Assembly (NCBI GenBank): GCA_015844335.1
Contig: JADLZL010005088.1
Span: 124,001-188,000, forward strand
Reading direction: 5' to 3'
DNA length: 64,000 bases
Source of the DNA: Chrysopogon serrulatus
Taxonomy: Eukaryota > Streptophyta > Magnoliopsida > Poales > Poaceae
Shown: piece after piece, positions 41,953 to 54,529 of the stretch
How positions within the stretch are numbered: the stretch's first letter is position 1
How the letters are laid out: every line of letters begins with the position of its first letter
The notes under the pieces: model-generated
Told to the model about the DNA's origin: nothing
The model's input: only the letters and a program-made list of their open reading frames with translations
Databases searched by the model: none
Translations under genes and position numbers: made by a program

Positions 41953-44900
41953 TGTAATGAGAACCGACCAATTTATAAAAGCATAAGTGAAAAATCACTC
42001 GCTAAGCAAGCAATTGTCACACTTAAGCCTTTATAAACCCGGTAGTCCGGAAATCTCGAAGGATTTCAAACCAAACATCATCAACCAAGATCGTACAAGT
42101 TTAGCGTCACCATTCGCATGTTACAACATTTCGCAAATAGTTAAACAACATCAGAGTGCGGAAATAAAGTTATTACAAACCGAGTTCTTTAAATCCAAAT
42201 AGCGGAAACAAGATAGTTTTAAAAGCTCAACCCACTCACACATTTGAGATTAATATTACCCGTAGTCTATCCATCAAAAGCGGTTGGGGAGAATATTAAG
42301 AGTAACCTTGCCCAAGGTCTTCTAATCCACTGGGAAAAGACAAGGTCTCGCAAGGTACCCGTGGTAGTAGGTATGCCCGTCTGCACAAACAACAAGCGGG
42401 GAAAAACCCCCGAGTACGAGAATGTACTCGCCTAGACTTACCCGACCGACTCAAAAGCAAAGACTCCAAGGAGGAATGATAGGCTTTATGGGGAGGGTAG
42501 CTCGACTCATATTGCATAAAAGCAAAGTAGTAACATTTAAAGTGATAGCTCGGCTTAATCATCCCTATTTATGCTAGGTGAGCAGCTATGCTATTCATCA
42601 TGGGTATATTAGTCAAGATTAATCAAGCAAGTAGTATCCATAATTATAAACCTCAGCTTAACCCATCATCATCATTAACCACATTCCATAATCATTACTA
42701 CGATGGTGCAGCTCAAGTCAAGTGTTCACCGTCCCAGAACGATGGCGATTCGAATCGATTACTACCGAGCTCGGGGGTATTCCTCATGCAAACCACACTC
42801 ACCCGCTAAAGTGAGCTACTGGTCACCATGGCACGTATCGGGGAAGACAAGCACGCGGACTCGCATGGAACCACCGTACCGGGGACCGCCCGACCGCCTT
42901 AGCCGACCATCTTTGGACCTCGGACTTACTCTTGGCGCCCCGTGGTCCCCATCCGTCTCCAATACGGTGCGAACGGTCGAGAACCGCCCGGATAGTGTTG
43001 GGCTTCGCGGTCGGAACGACTTATCCGGCCAGCCTAAACATGAGGCATGCGTTCAACATGACTTGCGGTACAACAACGGTACGGTCCTTAATCGACACGG
43101 ACGGAATCACTATGGTCCAACAACCCCACAAGACTCCGTCCGGTCTCCAATTATCAACCATAGCCATTATCCAGATGATATCAACGTAAGCTTTTCCATC
43201 AATCATAGGTAACCACCTATCTCGCGGATGACAGAAATCACCCGACTTCTACCGTCTAAGCAAGCTAAGCATATTACTCGCCCCTAGACTAGCGGGGTGC
43301 ATCAAGGTAGGATAATCAATGGTAAAGCAAGGATATAATGCGGCAACGGTGTCACACAACTCCTATACTTAATGCAACAATCATAAAGCATAATTAGACT
43401 GTTAGAAAGCATAGGTAAGTAAATGCTCCGGTGCTTGCCTTGCACAAAGTCAGACGCGCGGTGGTCCGGGGCACTCTGGAAGCTCCTCCTCTTCTCCTTC
43501 CTCTTGCGGCACTTCTTCTTGCTGCGGTTCCTCGGGACGATTCTCCTCGATTTCGAATAAGGGAGGTCCTCTTGCGAACCTGTATGATGCGATGCACGTG
43601 CATAAGTATCATGAATGCACAACGATATGATGATCATGGATGAAGATGATTAATAAATTATTTGACAGAGTAGGTGCATATCTCCTCTCTACTACAACTT
43701 AACTCATTTACTGAGTATGTGCATAACTCTTCCCTAAACACTTAGAGAAGTGCATAAAGAAGAGTGGCGCATAAAGCGCACACACACACACATGATTAAA
43801 GAGAAGTAGCACTACTCATAGCCAACCATCTCATTTCAGTTATGGCACTGCATTAAATGACCAGCAAGCACAACATAATTGAAAAAGCACAGAATTGATA
43901 TAAAAGCCATTAAATCATTTAATCCAATTACTTATCATTTCATGTGAATAAATAGGCTTGAACTGTGACCTCTGTCTAGACAGTTTAGAAAATTCTACAA
44001 AAATTACAGGAGCTACACTATGCTATAACAGAGCCATGATAATATTTTCATCTCATTTTACCCAGTACAACAGCCTACACAAAAAGATGAAGCTACTAGC
44101 CAGAAAAGCACATTTAACAACCTTGCACTATGAAAAGTGTTAAACAACAGATTTCATATTTTTATCTATACCTACTTAGCATAATAACAGTCACCAAAAA
44201 TTACCAGGGCCTAATTCCTTATAATTTATTTATTAAAAATCATACAAGAATCAGCCCAGAATTGAAATTAAATCATATTCCAATATTTTTTACACAGTAA
44301 CTGCATGCAATATACTTTTCCCAGAAACTACATCACATAACAAGTCTAACAAAACAGGAATCACATTTTTTTCTGAGCTATATTTTATTTATTATGCATT
44401 TACTCAGTTTTCAGCCATTTCAAGAATTAAATAAATCTATACAGGAATTATTCACAAAAAATTCATCTCATAATTTTCAATGACAGATCTACTTATCAGG
44501 AACCTAACAAAACAAATTGCACCAAATTTGGAGTTCATTTGCACCATTTACAAATTCAAATCCATTTAAATCTTTTTTCTCGAAATCAAATAAAAGAAAA
44601 GGGCCGAAACCCTAAGTGCTCGTGGGGCCGGCCCAAAGGCCGTGGGCCGCTGCCAGGCTGAGCCCCTCGGGCCAGGCCGAGGCGGCAGCCGGCCTCTCCG
44701 GCGGGCGCCCGGTTTGGGCGGCGGCGGCAGCTCACCGGGCGCAACCAAAGCGCTGCGGTGTGCTCCACGCGACGAGGCGGACGTGGTGACGCGCTTCGGC
44801 GCAGCGGAGGTGATCCCTAGCTACGACGGCGGCGGTGATGGCGGCACGGGCGGCCGGCACGGAGGTGCGGTGGCCGTCTCCGGCGCCGGTGGGCTCGGTG

Positions 44901-46133
44901 AGGCGCACCATGTGCGTTAGGTCAAGGCGGAGCTAGCCCTAGGGGTTTTCCGTGAGTGATTTGAGCTCGGATGCTCTCGGCCGCGCATGCAGGGGCGGCG
45001 GAAGAAGCTCCGGCGAAGCGATCGCGCGGGTGGTCGCTAGGCGCGCATTGCCTCGATTGGGCAGGTGCTCGATTCGAGGCATGGCGACTCACGGTGCGCG
45101 CGGGTGGATGCGGGGGAGTACGGTCGGTCACGCCGAGAGAGCCGCCCCCGGCGAGCTCCGACCGAGGTGCAACGGCGGTAGAACGGCGCACGCGCCCTCA
45201 CCTTGGCTCGGATGGCGCAACGGTGAAGTGGCGGTGCGGAGGAGGGTGAGGCGCAAATTGTGGGCGAAGTTTTGGCGGCGCGTGGATGCTCGGCGAGGGA
45301 GAACGACGGGGCGGCGCTTTGAATGGCGCGACGGCGAAGCGAAAAGCGAAGGCGTGAGTGTGAGCGCGAGGCAGAGCGAGTAGTGCAAAGCGAGAGTGGA
45401 GCGGGGTGGGATTCCATTTGGGGTGCCGCCGGGTGATGCGGCCGGTGGGGCCCGCTTGCCGTGGCTCGCCGGCCACTTGGCACGGTGGGCGAGCGACGGC
45501 GGCCACGCTGCACACGCTGCCGCCGCGGCCTCGCCGCTGATCGGCCACGCCGCCGGGCGCGGCGCGGACGCGACGCGGACGCGGGGCCGGTGGGCGGTGT
45601 GGGCGAATCCGCCCTGCCGGTTCACGTTATCCTTTTTCCTTTTTTTTTTTTTTTTTTGAAAATTTTGAATCAAACTCAAATGCAACTGTTTGACAAATTT
45701 AAAAGCTTTTTTTCATGAAAAGTGCCCAAAATAAAAGTTGTAGAGAATTTCAAACTGAACAACTTTCATTTAAGGCTCATCTCAAAATTCCCAATAAGTT
45801 TTGAAATGCAAATTCATTTTGAATTTTTGGGCATAAAAAGGAATTTTCCAATTTATTTTCTTTTGCTCCAAAATGCACCAAATCTTTTTGCAATAAATTT
45901 TATTAAAACCTTTCAAATTGCTGGGCAAGTGAATCTAAACTTGATCAAGTTGTTTGCAAGGCAATTAATTAACTAATTAACAAGCATAATTAAGCAATAA
46001 AAAATTAAAGAGCAAAACACATGAAATGACAAGATGCAAGGCTAGGGTTTTGACTTGATGCTTATGCCATGCTTGATGAAGGATTAAGTTAATTAATTGT
46101 GGCCTAATGCAAGCTTAACACCGAGGTGTTACA
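41953..46133 (-). repeat. Element E 5' LTR (4181 bp)
   Basis: Plus strand begins TGTAATGAGAACCGACC and ends GGTGTTACA, then GCACC at 46134-46138. Colinear with the 3' LTR through its whole length, with small indels clustered in the GC-rich block (44600-45640). Confidence 0.95.
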
Positions 46134-47751
46134 GCACCCCCCTTTTGCGCCTTTCGGTAACCACTAACAAGCTAGAGAAGTTCAGTTTACTTAGCTAAAG
46201 CCAGAGCCATATAGCCCTCATGGTTGTACGGTAAATCCTGGGTGGCCGCTTTAAGATTCAGTCCTTACGGAGGGTAGACTAGAACACCCAAAAAGGCCCA
46301 ATGCTCTAGCCCCCTGATATCCATGTTGCCAACAAGCATCATTTGATTCCATAAGTCATTAATCAAGATTAACATTGTAACACTTTAGTGTTTGCAAACT
46401 AAGCAACTACCCATATGCATAGCCCAAGGTAACAAGGAGTACAGGATAACAAGAGTGCTAGGTAAAGTCCTTAGGGGTTTATCATATTAGACACATGCAT
46501 ATGAAAATGATTATAAGGTTATTAGGTAACAAGGGAACTCATGTTACACTTGCCTCAAAGAGTGCTCAAACATTTCCAAGTTTCCTTCTAGGTCATCCTT
46601 GCATGGCTCCACTTCTAACGTCATCAGCAACCAACACAAGCATCATAAAGAAACCTAAAATTAATACATCAAGCATTATAAAAATAATACATAAAGGTTT
46701 AAAATATGTAGGGCTTGTAACTACGATCGCTTGAGCGCAAAAACTACTCAAACAGGAGCAACAACTTAAAAGAAATGAAAGTCAGAAGGTTCGATAAATG
46801 ATAGAAATTGTATAGACAGGATGTATGTGGGTAGATTGTAAGGTTTAGAGAGCGCAAGGATTTGTAGATGAAAGGTAAAAGATCATAGGATTGTTGACAA
46901 GATGGATTGGACATTATAAAGAATGTAGTAATCATACGGAGATTTAAAGGGTGGATCATGACTTATGCAAGCTTGATGAGAGTCATATATATGGCAAAGG
47001 CTATGAAAGAGTGAGATGGACTGGTGGTGACCAAACTAAGGTGAGGCATCAAGATTGATAACTAGGACGTGCTTGTAAGGTGGTGTTGTAGTTTAGGGGA
47101 GTTGATTTTGGCTTAGATGAGTTGATGATTAAGCTCATTAAAGGATGGCACCGTACAAAAGCATGAAATGGGAGATCGGTAGTATGGTATGATATTGACA
47201 ATGATCTCTCATTAAAACAAGGCAACGCAAGCTGGTGGTTGAGATCAGGATGGCAGGAAGTTGATGAGAGCGAAACAATGTAAGATACAAGAATAGTAAG
47301 GATGTAACATATATATGGTGTGTTCTAATTACTCCTTTGGGATATGTGTCAATGCTTTTGGATATGTATAGAGGGTATATGAGAACATGTCATGGGCAAC
47401 CGGTGTATGGAAACACGTACCAGATCAGCGTACGGCGACAAGTGCACACACGACATTCACGTCGGTTGAGAGTGAGGGTTTTGATCATCGAAGGCATGGT
47501 AATTTCTTCACTAAAGAGTGATCTGTTCTGTGGGTTTGTTAAGTACTATGTGGAGCATGGTTGGCAAAAGGGCAAGTCTTTTAGAGCATTATCAAGTGGG
47601 GGAAAGCGATTCGAAAACAAGGTGGCATGGCTGTTTGGACAGCAGAAGTAGCAAGAACTAAGGACTCGATATCTCTGCCATCATGTCACGAATGGCCACC
47701 AAAACTTGCAGATTCATGTGCAAGGATATGATGGACATGTTGGATGAAGGG
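46134..47751 (-). repeat. Solo LTR D, segment 2
   Basis: Noncoding piece between E and F. Starts with the second GCACC and ends with AAGGG (47747-47751), the duplication made by F. Confidence 0.75.
47747..47751. repeat. Target-site duplication of F, left copy (AAGGG)
   Basis: AAGGG; matched at 55629-55633. Confidence 0.9.
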
Positions 47752-48843
47752 TGATGTCAACCCGTTATGGTTTTTGCTCGATCTTTCAATGAGAGGCGTG
47801 GGATAACTCGATTGGTAAATGGAGATGACGTTCACGGCTCGACTACAGCCCTCCAGGACTGCGCCTTAGCAACCGATACACCACTCCAATGGCTGTCACG
47901 ATCTTGTGGAGCGCGACACCCGGCCACTAGGGCACTCGTCCTGCAAGCAATCGAAGAACCAGCAAGAACAAGTAGAACAAGTACTAAAAACTAGATGTAA
48001 ATGAAGGTTTCAAACTCAATCTCCAATAAAGTGGGGTTCTGAAGACAAGAAGACGGGCGGCTGATCCAGCACGCGCGCTTACAAGCAAGTAGCGAAGGCT
48101 AAACTTGATCTAAACAAAACCCAAGTGTTCTTAGTGGCGGCCAGGGGGTATATGATGTGGGGAGGACGACCACAAGGTGTTTGGGTCGTGCTCCAACCCT
48201 AGGACACATCTCTAATGGACCCTAAGACGATACACAGCCCATCAGGCTAAAATAAGGTGACGCAGCACCCTGGACAGAACGACCTGTCGGCGGTATTTGG
48301 GTCATTGTTGCTTGCTCCAAGAAGATATGGACCTGAGGCTTTATCCATATGAAAGTAGACTTGATAAGCTTTCCAACAAGTATTAGAACGTCCCAATTGG
48401 AGTCCATATGATGCCAGGGTGACCCGAACAATTTGGAGCTATTCTGTAGTCCGAATCCAATTCCAAAACGTATTGGATTTGGACTCCTTTCCTTTGGCTA
48501 GAAGTGACGTGGTGACCTGATTGAGGACATTGAGGATACTTGGATTTGGCCCCCAATCGTCTTTGTTAAGGTTCCATGCTTCCCATATGCAATCATCCCT
48601 TGACAAGTTGGCATTGCCTCACATTCTGAACGCAGCCAGCGTACACCCTTTCCTTGTTGATCTTCTCCATCATTCCTGAGCAAAACAAGAGTGCACGCGT
48701 CTCCAAGATCTAAACAAGATGGATAGGAGCTCAAGAGGGAACTCACTTGATGATTAAGTTGACGAGCACGAGCACGAGTAAGAGGACCAGCAATAGGTAC
48801 TGGTGTTGGCGGGGATGCATTGTTGTTGTTGATGTCCTCATCA
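47752..48843 (-). repeat. Element F 3' LTR (1092 bp)
   Basis: Plus strand TGATGTCAACCC to GTCCTCATCA. Contains the last 346 bp of the pol ORF (48498-48843). Confidence 0.93.
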
Positions 48844-49835
48844 TCCTCCCCTTCTTGCATTTGAGTCGTCCTCGACTCAAGCTCATCCTCCTCTCCCAAA
48901 TATGGCCTCAAATCTGCAATGTTAAATGTGGGACTAACCCCAAAATCTGTAGGCAATTCAAGCTTGTATGCATTGTCATTAACTTTCATTAGCACTTTAA
49001 ATGGTCCTGCAGCCCTAGGTAGCAATTTAGATTTACGCAATTCAGGAAACCTGTCCTTTCTTAAATGCAACCAAACTAAATCTCCAGGTTCAAATTTTAA
49101 TTCCTTTCTTCCTTTATCACCAGCAAGCTTATATTTAGCATTCATACGCTCTATGTTTTGCTTAGTTGTTTCATGAAGTTTCAGCATAAACTCAGCACGT
49201 GTAGTAGCATCAAAATTTAATATTTCAGAAGATGGCAAAGGCATTAAATCAATTGGAGCACGAGGCAACAAACCATAAACAACTTGAAATGGACACATTT
49301 TTGTAGTAGAATGCAGTGATCAATTATAAGCAAACTCAATATGAGGCAAGCATTCTTCCCACATCTTAATATTCTTTTTTAAAACAGCCCTTAACATAGT
49401 AGACAAAGTTCTATTCACAACCTCGGTTTGACCATCGGTTTGGGGATGACATGTAGTAGAAAATAAAAGTTTAGTCCCTAATTTTGTCCATAAAGTCTTC
49501 CAAAAATGACTAAGAAATTTAGCATCACGATCAGAAACGATTGTGTTGGGCACGCCATGTAAGCAAACAATTTCTCGAAAGAACAAATCAGCAATATGAG
49601 TGGCATCATCAGTTTTATGGCATGGTATGAAATGTGCCATCTTAGAAAATCTATCAACAACCACAAACACACTATCACGTCCCTTTCTAGTCCTTGGTAA
49701 TCCCAACACAAAATCCATAGATATATCTTCCCATAGAGCATTAGGGACAGGTAGAGGTAAATATAAACCGTGTGGATTTAACCGTGACTTTGCCTTTTGA
49801 CATGTTGTGCATCGAGCAACAAACCTGGCCCACAT
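48498..49835 (-). pseudogene. IN: Element F integrase, one nonsense codon, ends inside the 3' LTR
   Basis: Core 49835-49323 has CTTCQKAKSR (zinc Cys pair), ISMDFVLGLP (Asp), IVSDRDAKF (Asp), DGQTEVVNR (Glu). A TGA at 49320-49322 after HIEFAYN replaces the Arg codon CGA expected from relatives. The frame then runs to 48498 with MCPFQVVYGLLPRAPIDL, LPRAAGPFKVLMKVND and FNIADLRPYLGEEDELESRT. It crosses the polypurine tract (48844-48858, coding QEGED) and continues in the LTR with GPLTRARARQLNHQ. No canonical chromodomain is visible; CRM integrases carry a distinct C-terminal motif. Apart from the one stop, it is intact. Confidence 0.9.
48844..48858 (-). other. Element F polypurine tract, inside the pol frame
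   Basis: The minus strand reads GCAAGAAGGGGAGGA, then the LTR start TGATGAGGAC. It is translated as part of pol. Confidence 0.85.
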
Positions 49836-49895
49836 CTCTTCTCATCTTTGGCCAAAAGAAATGACCAAGCAAGGATGTCCTCGGTCTTTTTTGCT

Positions 49896-50576
49896 CTAAA
49901 ATGTCCCATCAAGCCATCTCCATGCGCTTCCTCGCAACAACAACAAACGAACGGAGCTAGCTGAAATGCATAGCTTGTTAGCTCTAAACATAAATCCATC
50001 ACTAATGAAGAATTTGTTCCACCCTTTTCCATCTTTACAACGTAGCAACACTTCTTTAAAATCAGCATCATTAACATATTGGTCTTTAATTGTTTCTAAT
50101 CCAAAGATCTTGTAATCAAGTTGATTCAACAAAGTATATCTCCTTAACAAAGCATCAGCAATGATATTTTCCTTCCCTTTCTTGTGCTTAATAACATAAG
50201 GAAAGGATTCAATAAATTCTACCCACTTAGCATGTCTTCGATTCAGCTTTCCTTGACTACGAATATGCTTCAAAGATTCATGATCAGAATGAATAACAAA
50301 CTCTTTAGGCCATAAATAATGCTGCCATGTTTCTAATGTTCGAACAAGAGCATATAATTCTTTATCATAAGTAGAATAATTCAGAATAGGCCCACTCAAT
50401 TTCTCACTAAAATATGCCACAGGTTTGCCCTCTTGTAACAAAACACCACCCAAACAAATCCCACTAGCATCACATTCAAGCTCAAAAGTCTTATTAAAAT
50501 CAGGAAGTTGTAGGAGAGGTGCATGTGTTAACTTATTTTTCAACAAGTGAAGAAATTCTCTTGTACTTTGCCCCAA
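49896..50576 (-). pseudogene. RH: Element F RNase H and integrase N-terminus
   Basis: FELECDASGICLGGVLLQ (Asp), YSTYDKELYALVRTLETW (Glu), FVIHSDHESLKHI (Asp) and VIKHKKGKENIIADALLRR hold the catalytic set; LLRRY replaces the usual LSRRY. The frame then enters the integrase linker (FMFRANKLCI) and shifts near 49950, so the zinc-finger region is split before 49835. The RNase H domain itself is intact. Confidence 0.85.
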
Positions 50577-51432
50577 TTAAAAGGCACTCCCTTCTTTGTA
50601 AGCTCATTCAATGGTGCTGCAATGGTGCTGAAATCTTTCACAAACGACGATAGAATCCAGCAAGTCCTAGGAAACTCCGTACCTGAGTGATAGTCTTTGG
50701 TACAGGCCATCCCTGTATAGCTTCTACCTTGGCTTGGTCAACCTCAATTCCCTGTGGAGTCACAACATAGCCAAGAAAAGACACTCGATCGGTGTAAAAG
50801 ATGCACTTCTCAAGGTTACCAAATAAACGTGCATCGCGTAGAGCATCAAAAACAGCACGTAAGTGATCAAGATGTTCATCCATAGATTTGCTGTAGATCA
50901 ATATATCATCAAAGTAGACTACAACAAATTTGCCAATGAAAGCACGTAAAACCTCATTCATTAGTCTCATGAAAGTACTAAGTGCATTAGTTAACCCAAA
51001 AGGCATTACCAACCACTCGTATAAGCCAAACTTAGTTTTGAAAGTAGTTTTCCATTCATCTTCTAATTTCATACGAATCTGGTGGTACCCACTACGTAAA
51101 TCAACCTTGGAAAACACAATGGCACCACTCAATTCATCAAGCATATCATCTAAACGGGGAAAAGGGTGTCAATATCGAATGGTGATATTATTAATAGCCC
51201 TACAATCAACGCACATACGCCATGTTCCATCTTTCTTAGGCACCAAAATAACCGGAACAGCACAAGGACTAAGAGACTCACATACGTAACCTTTGCCGAG
51301 TAGTTCTTGCACTTGACGCTGAATCTCCTTTGTTTCTTCTGGATTAGTCCTGTATGGCGCACGGTTTGGCAATGAGGCACCGGGAATCAGGTCAATCTGA
51401 TGCTCAATCCCTCGAAGAGGTGGCAGCCCCAA
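50577..51432 (-). pseudogene. RT: Element F reverse transcriptase, one nonsense codon
   Basis: The N-terminal frame (51432-51172) has IEHQIDLIPGASLPNRAPYR and LVPKKDGTWRMCVDCRAINN. A TGA at 51169-51171 replaces an expected Arg codon in RYRHPFP. The rest (51144-50638) has FSKVDLRSGYHQIRM, FGLTNALSTFMRLMNEVL, the catalytic YFDD (50905-50916) and VRSFLGLAGFYRRL. A short frame change separates it from RNase H (50577-50637). Both breaks could be single mutations; the CGA-to-TGA pattern fits methyl-C decay. Confidence 0.9.
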
Positions 51433-52353
51433 AGTGGTATTTCACTTTGAAACACATCAGAATACTCCTGCAAAATGTTAGCAATAGCAGGAGGCGAAGC
51501 ATGTTGCATATCATGAAGAGAGATCAATGCATCTTTGCATACTAAAGCATAAGCAATAGAAGTGGATGCATTGAACTCATTAATATCAGATTTAGTAGCA
51601 AGCAAGCAATTTCCTTTCAATTTTATCTCATCTTTCTTATCAGCAATAGATTTGGCATTTTGATTGCTCTCACTTTTGGCCTTTGCAGCTTTAACAATAT
51701 TATTTTCCATAATAGCTTCAGGAGACATGGGATGCAACACAATTTTTCTATCATGGTATAGAAAAGAATACTGATTTGCTCTACCATGATGCATAGAATC
51801 TCTATCAAATTGCCAAGGTCTACCTAGCAGAATATTACATGCTTGCATAGGCACAACATCACATTCAACAACATCTTTATAGGATCCAATGGAAAAATTA
51901 ATTCGCACAAGTCTAGTTACCTTTGCCTTACCACTATTGTTTAGCCATTGAATGTAATATGGATGTGGGTGTGGTTTGGTAGTAAGGACAAGCTTCTCCA
52001 CCATGTCGCCTAGCCAAATTGTTGCAGCTACCTCCATCAATGATCATGCAGCACGAACGCTCTTTGATGACACACTTTGTTTGAAACAATGTGTGTCGCT
52101 GATTTTGTTCTGCCTTCTCCATTTGTGTGCTAAGCACACGCTGCATAATGAGGCTCTCATAGCGGTCTGCTGCACATGAATTAATATGTTCTTCTAAATT
52201 GTCTTCACTACCTGCATGGTCAGCCGCGAGCAATGCAAGTGTATCTTCATCAAAATCACTAGCAGAGGAGTACCCACCATCGGCGTTGACTACCAAAACA
52301 CGCTTGTTAGGGCAACACGCTGCATGTGTCCATAGCCCTTGCATCGATGACAC
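51387..52353 (-). pseudogene. PR: Element F protease region, frameshifted
   Basis: The first frame (52353-51934) contains the end of the gag (CPNKRVLVVNADGGYSS), the linker and the active site CMIIDGGSCNNLA (D-G-G, usual in CRM). The second frame (52040-51387) continues with CNILLGRPWQFDRDSMHHGR (second motif), a Lys-rich segment, then YSDVFQSEIP toward RT. A frame change near 52010 cuts the domain and another near 51430 cuts it from RT. Confidence 0.85.
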
Positions 52354-53511
52354 TGGACATCACTTGTTCTTCCCGTGGAGACAATCGAAGTGGCACTAGC
52401 AGCGGGTTTCTGAGCAGATTTGGTTGCTGAATTTATGGACGAATCACGTGGTTTGTCGCTGGAGGAAGATGGTGGTGCTGTTAATCGGCTTGTTGGGGAA
52501 GGTGCACGACCCGACACAGAAGTAGATGTGTGTTGCTGCCATGATATAGATTTCCCTGCAGAAATGTTAGACTTGGCACTAGAACGTCATCCCTGCACTA
52601 CTCTTTCAGCCTTACAAGCAAGATGAAACAAACGGGTTATGTTAGCATAATCTTTATAAGCAAGGATATCCTGAATTTCATGATTTAACCTGCCTAAAAA
52701 TCTAGCCATAGCAGATTCCTCTTCCTCCTCTAAGTTACATCGCAAGCATACCCATTTGTAATTCCTGATAATATTCTTCTACACTTTTAGCACCTTGCCT
52801 CAATTGTTGCATCTTATTTAACATATCGCGTGCATAGTAAGAAGGAACAAATCTAGCCCTCATAACTCGTTTCAATGCATCCCAAGTTCGTGGTATGTTA
52901 TTAGGATTTTTCTTGCCATGCTCTACCCACCAAACAGAAGCAAAATCAGTAAACTCACTAGTAGCAGCTCTAACATGAGTATCCTCAGGAAAATTGTGAC
53001 ATGTAAACTTTTGATCAACAGCAATCTCCCAAGTAATGTATGCATCAGGGTCATACTTACCATCAAAAGGAGGGATTTTAAATTTAATTTTGCTGAAAGC
53101 ATCATTATTATTGCGTACCTCACGTCGGCGGTGGCCACCCATACCTCTACGGTTGTGACGTAGGCGACATCGATCACGAGTGTCTTGATCATCATATTCA
53201 GTATCAGCCGAGTAATCATCATGATATTTATCATCCTCTCGATCTTCCTCCTTGGTTCTTCTGTGTGCTTCTCTTTATGCATTATGTGGAAGTCATCAAA
53301 ACGCTTGAGAAGAGCAGCAAGACTCTTATCCACACCAGCAACAGATGCTTCCAAACTTGTGAGCTTGGTGTTGGTGGCGATCTGCGTGGTCTCCAATTGC
53401 CCAAGCTTGTCATTCGTCACCCGCAAGTCCGATTCAAGTCCCTCTCGTGTGCAGCTTCACCTTCCTTTGAAAATATTGTATGATGCCCTTAGTGCGAGGT
53501 GATTGTGGCAT
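52354..53511 (-). pseudogene. gag: Element F gag, frameshifted
   Basis: The likely start is 53511 (MPQSPRTKGII). A stop and shift follow, then a coiled-coil N-terminus (LGQLETTQIATNTKLTSLEA, KSLAALLKRFDDF). The core (53142-52735) has FKIPPFDGKYDPDAYITWE, FASVWWVEHGKKN, LKRVMRARFVPSYYARDM and SVEEYYQELQ, typical of CRM/Reina gag. After a further shift come ARFLGRLNHEIQDI-type sequence, a Ser/Pro-rich linker and a zinc knuckle start CHRCKGYGHMQR near 52330-52350. At least three frame changes. Confidence 0.85.
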
Positions 53512-54514
53512 TTGGTTATTATTTTCTCGATCGACATGGTTCAAGAAAAACAAAGTGGAAACAAGAAGATAGGTGAAAAAATAAATGCCCTACGCCTAAT
53601 AGGGACGTGGGCTGCAGCAAGGCACTCTCTATCAACTTTGTTTAACAAGTTCTTACCAATTCTTACCTCACTCAACAGGAGGGATCGGCGACCACAAGTG
53701 TGCAGCAATGGAATGAAGTGTATCGGTGCCGCAGCAACAAGACCTGTCAAGCTGTAGAATATGTGGAGCTATGGGAGGGTTGAAACAAGGAACGAACTAG
53801 CACCACGTTAGTGATAAAAGCAAGCTGAATAAACGTTCAACGGCGATGCTTGTGGCTGGTCCTAGGCTAGGCCGTGCTAGAGATGCGAGCCTGGACACAA
53901 ACAAAGTCACGACACAACAAGAAAAAGGCACATGAACAGCAAGCTATCACCCCCTTCTTTTCCTTCTCTCTTCTTTTGTTTTTTTTCTTCTCTTTCTTTT
54001 TTTTTTCTTTTTCTGTTTTTTCTTTTTTTTTTGCTTTGCACAACTAGAACAAATCTGAATGTTAACAAATCAGATTTCATAAAAAACTTACAATATATTT
54101 CTCTTTCTTTTTAGGGGTGACAAGAATGCAACTAGCAACTTAGATTTTTCTTTGTGTGAACAAAACTTGATTGATAATTGAGAGGATGGATATGGTGCAA
54201 TGAAGATTGATATGGTAGTATTGTTTTCAGCAGAGATGTATATGGTGGTGGTGATGGCAGCGGAGATGTAAAAAAACTGAATAGTGACCAAAACGTGACA
54301 AGAACTCGAAACTCTAAAGGACTAGAACTAAAACCAGCAACGGACACGACCGAAGCAAACGCAAACTCAATAAGCCCTAACTAAGCGGTACTAGCCACGG
54401 CACAAAGGTTTTATAGGATTATAGAAAAACTAATCTACTATATTTTTTTGCTTTGCTGGACGACAGGAAAAAAATAAATCACGAAGGATTGGAAGTCTCT
54501 CACCGATAAACCTT
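53512..54514 (-). other. Element F leader
   Basis: Untranslated leader of about 1 kb between primer-binding site and gag. Contains a pyrimidine-rich (plus strand) tract at about 53949-54032. No coding supported. Confidence 0.6.
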
Positions 54515-54527
54515 GCTCTGATTACCA
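54515..54527 (-). other. Element F primer-binding site with an extra base
   Basis: The minus strand reads TGGTAATCAGAGC, the tRNA-iMet site TGGTATCAGAGC with one extra A, two bases from the LTR. Confidence 0.75.
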
Positions 54528-54529
54528 AC

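Larger units (their letters stand above)
31064..46133 (-). mobile_element. Element E: complete Tekay/Del-type chromovirus, 15.07 kb
   Basis: Two LTRs of 4178 and 4181 bp, GCACC duplications on both sides, polypurine tract at 35242-35256, tRNA-iMet-type primer-binding site at 41939-41950. Minus-strand order: 5' LTR, extra leader ORF, gag, protease, RT, RNase H, integrase with C-terminal chromodomain-like end, 3' LTR. LTRs over 4 kb, the iMet site and the chromodomain indicate the Tekay/Del lineage. Integrase and RNase H are open; gag, protease and RT carry frameshifts. Confidence 0.93.

Noticed and set aside
53949..54032. Pyrimidine-rich tract in the F leader as a polypurine tract or retroposon tail
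   Set aside because: It lies in the untranslated leader, away from an LTR border, with no target duplication around it.
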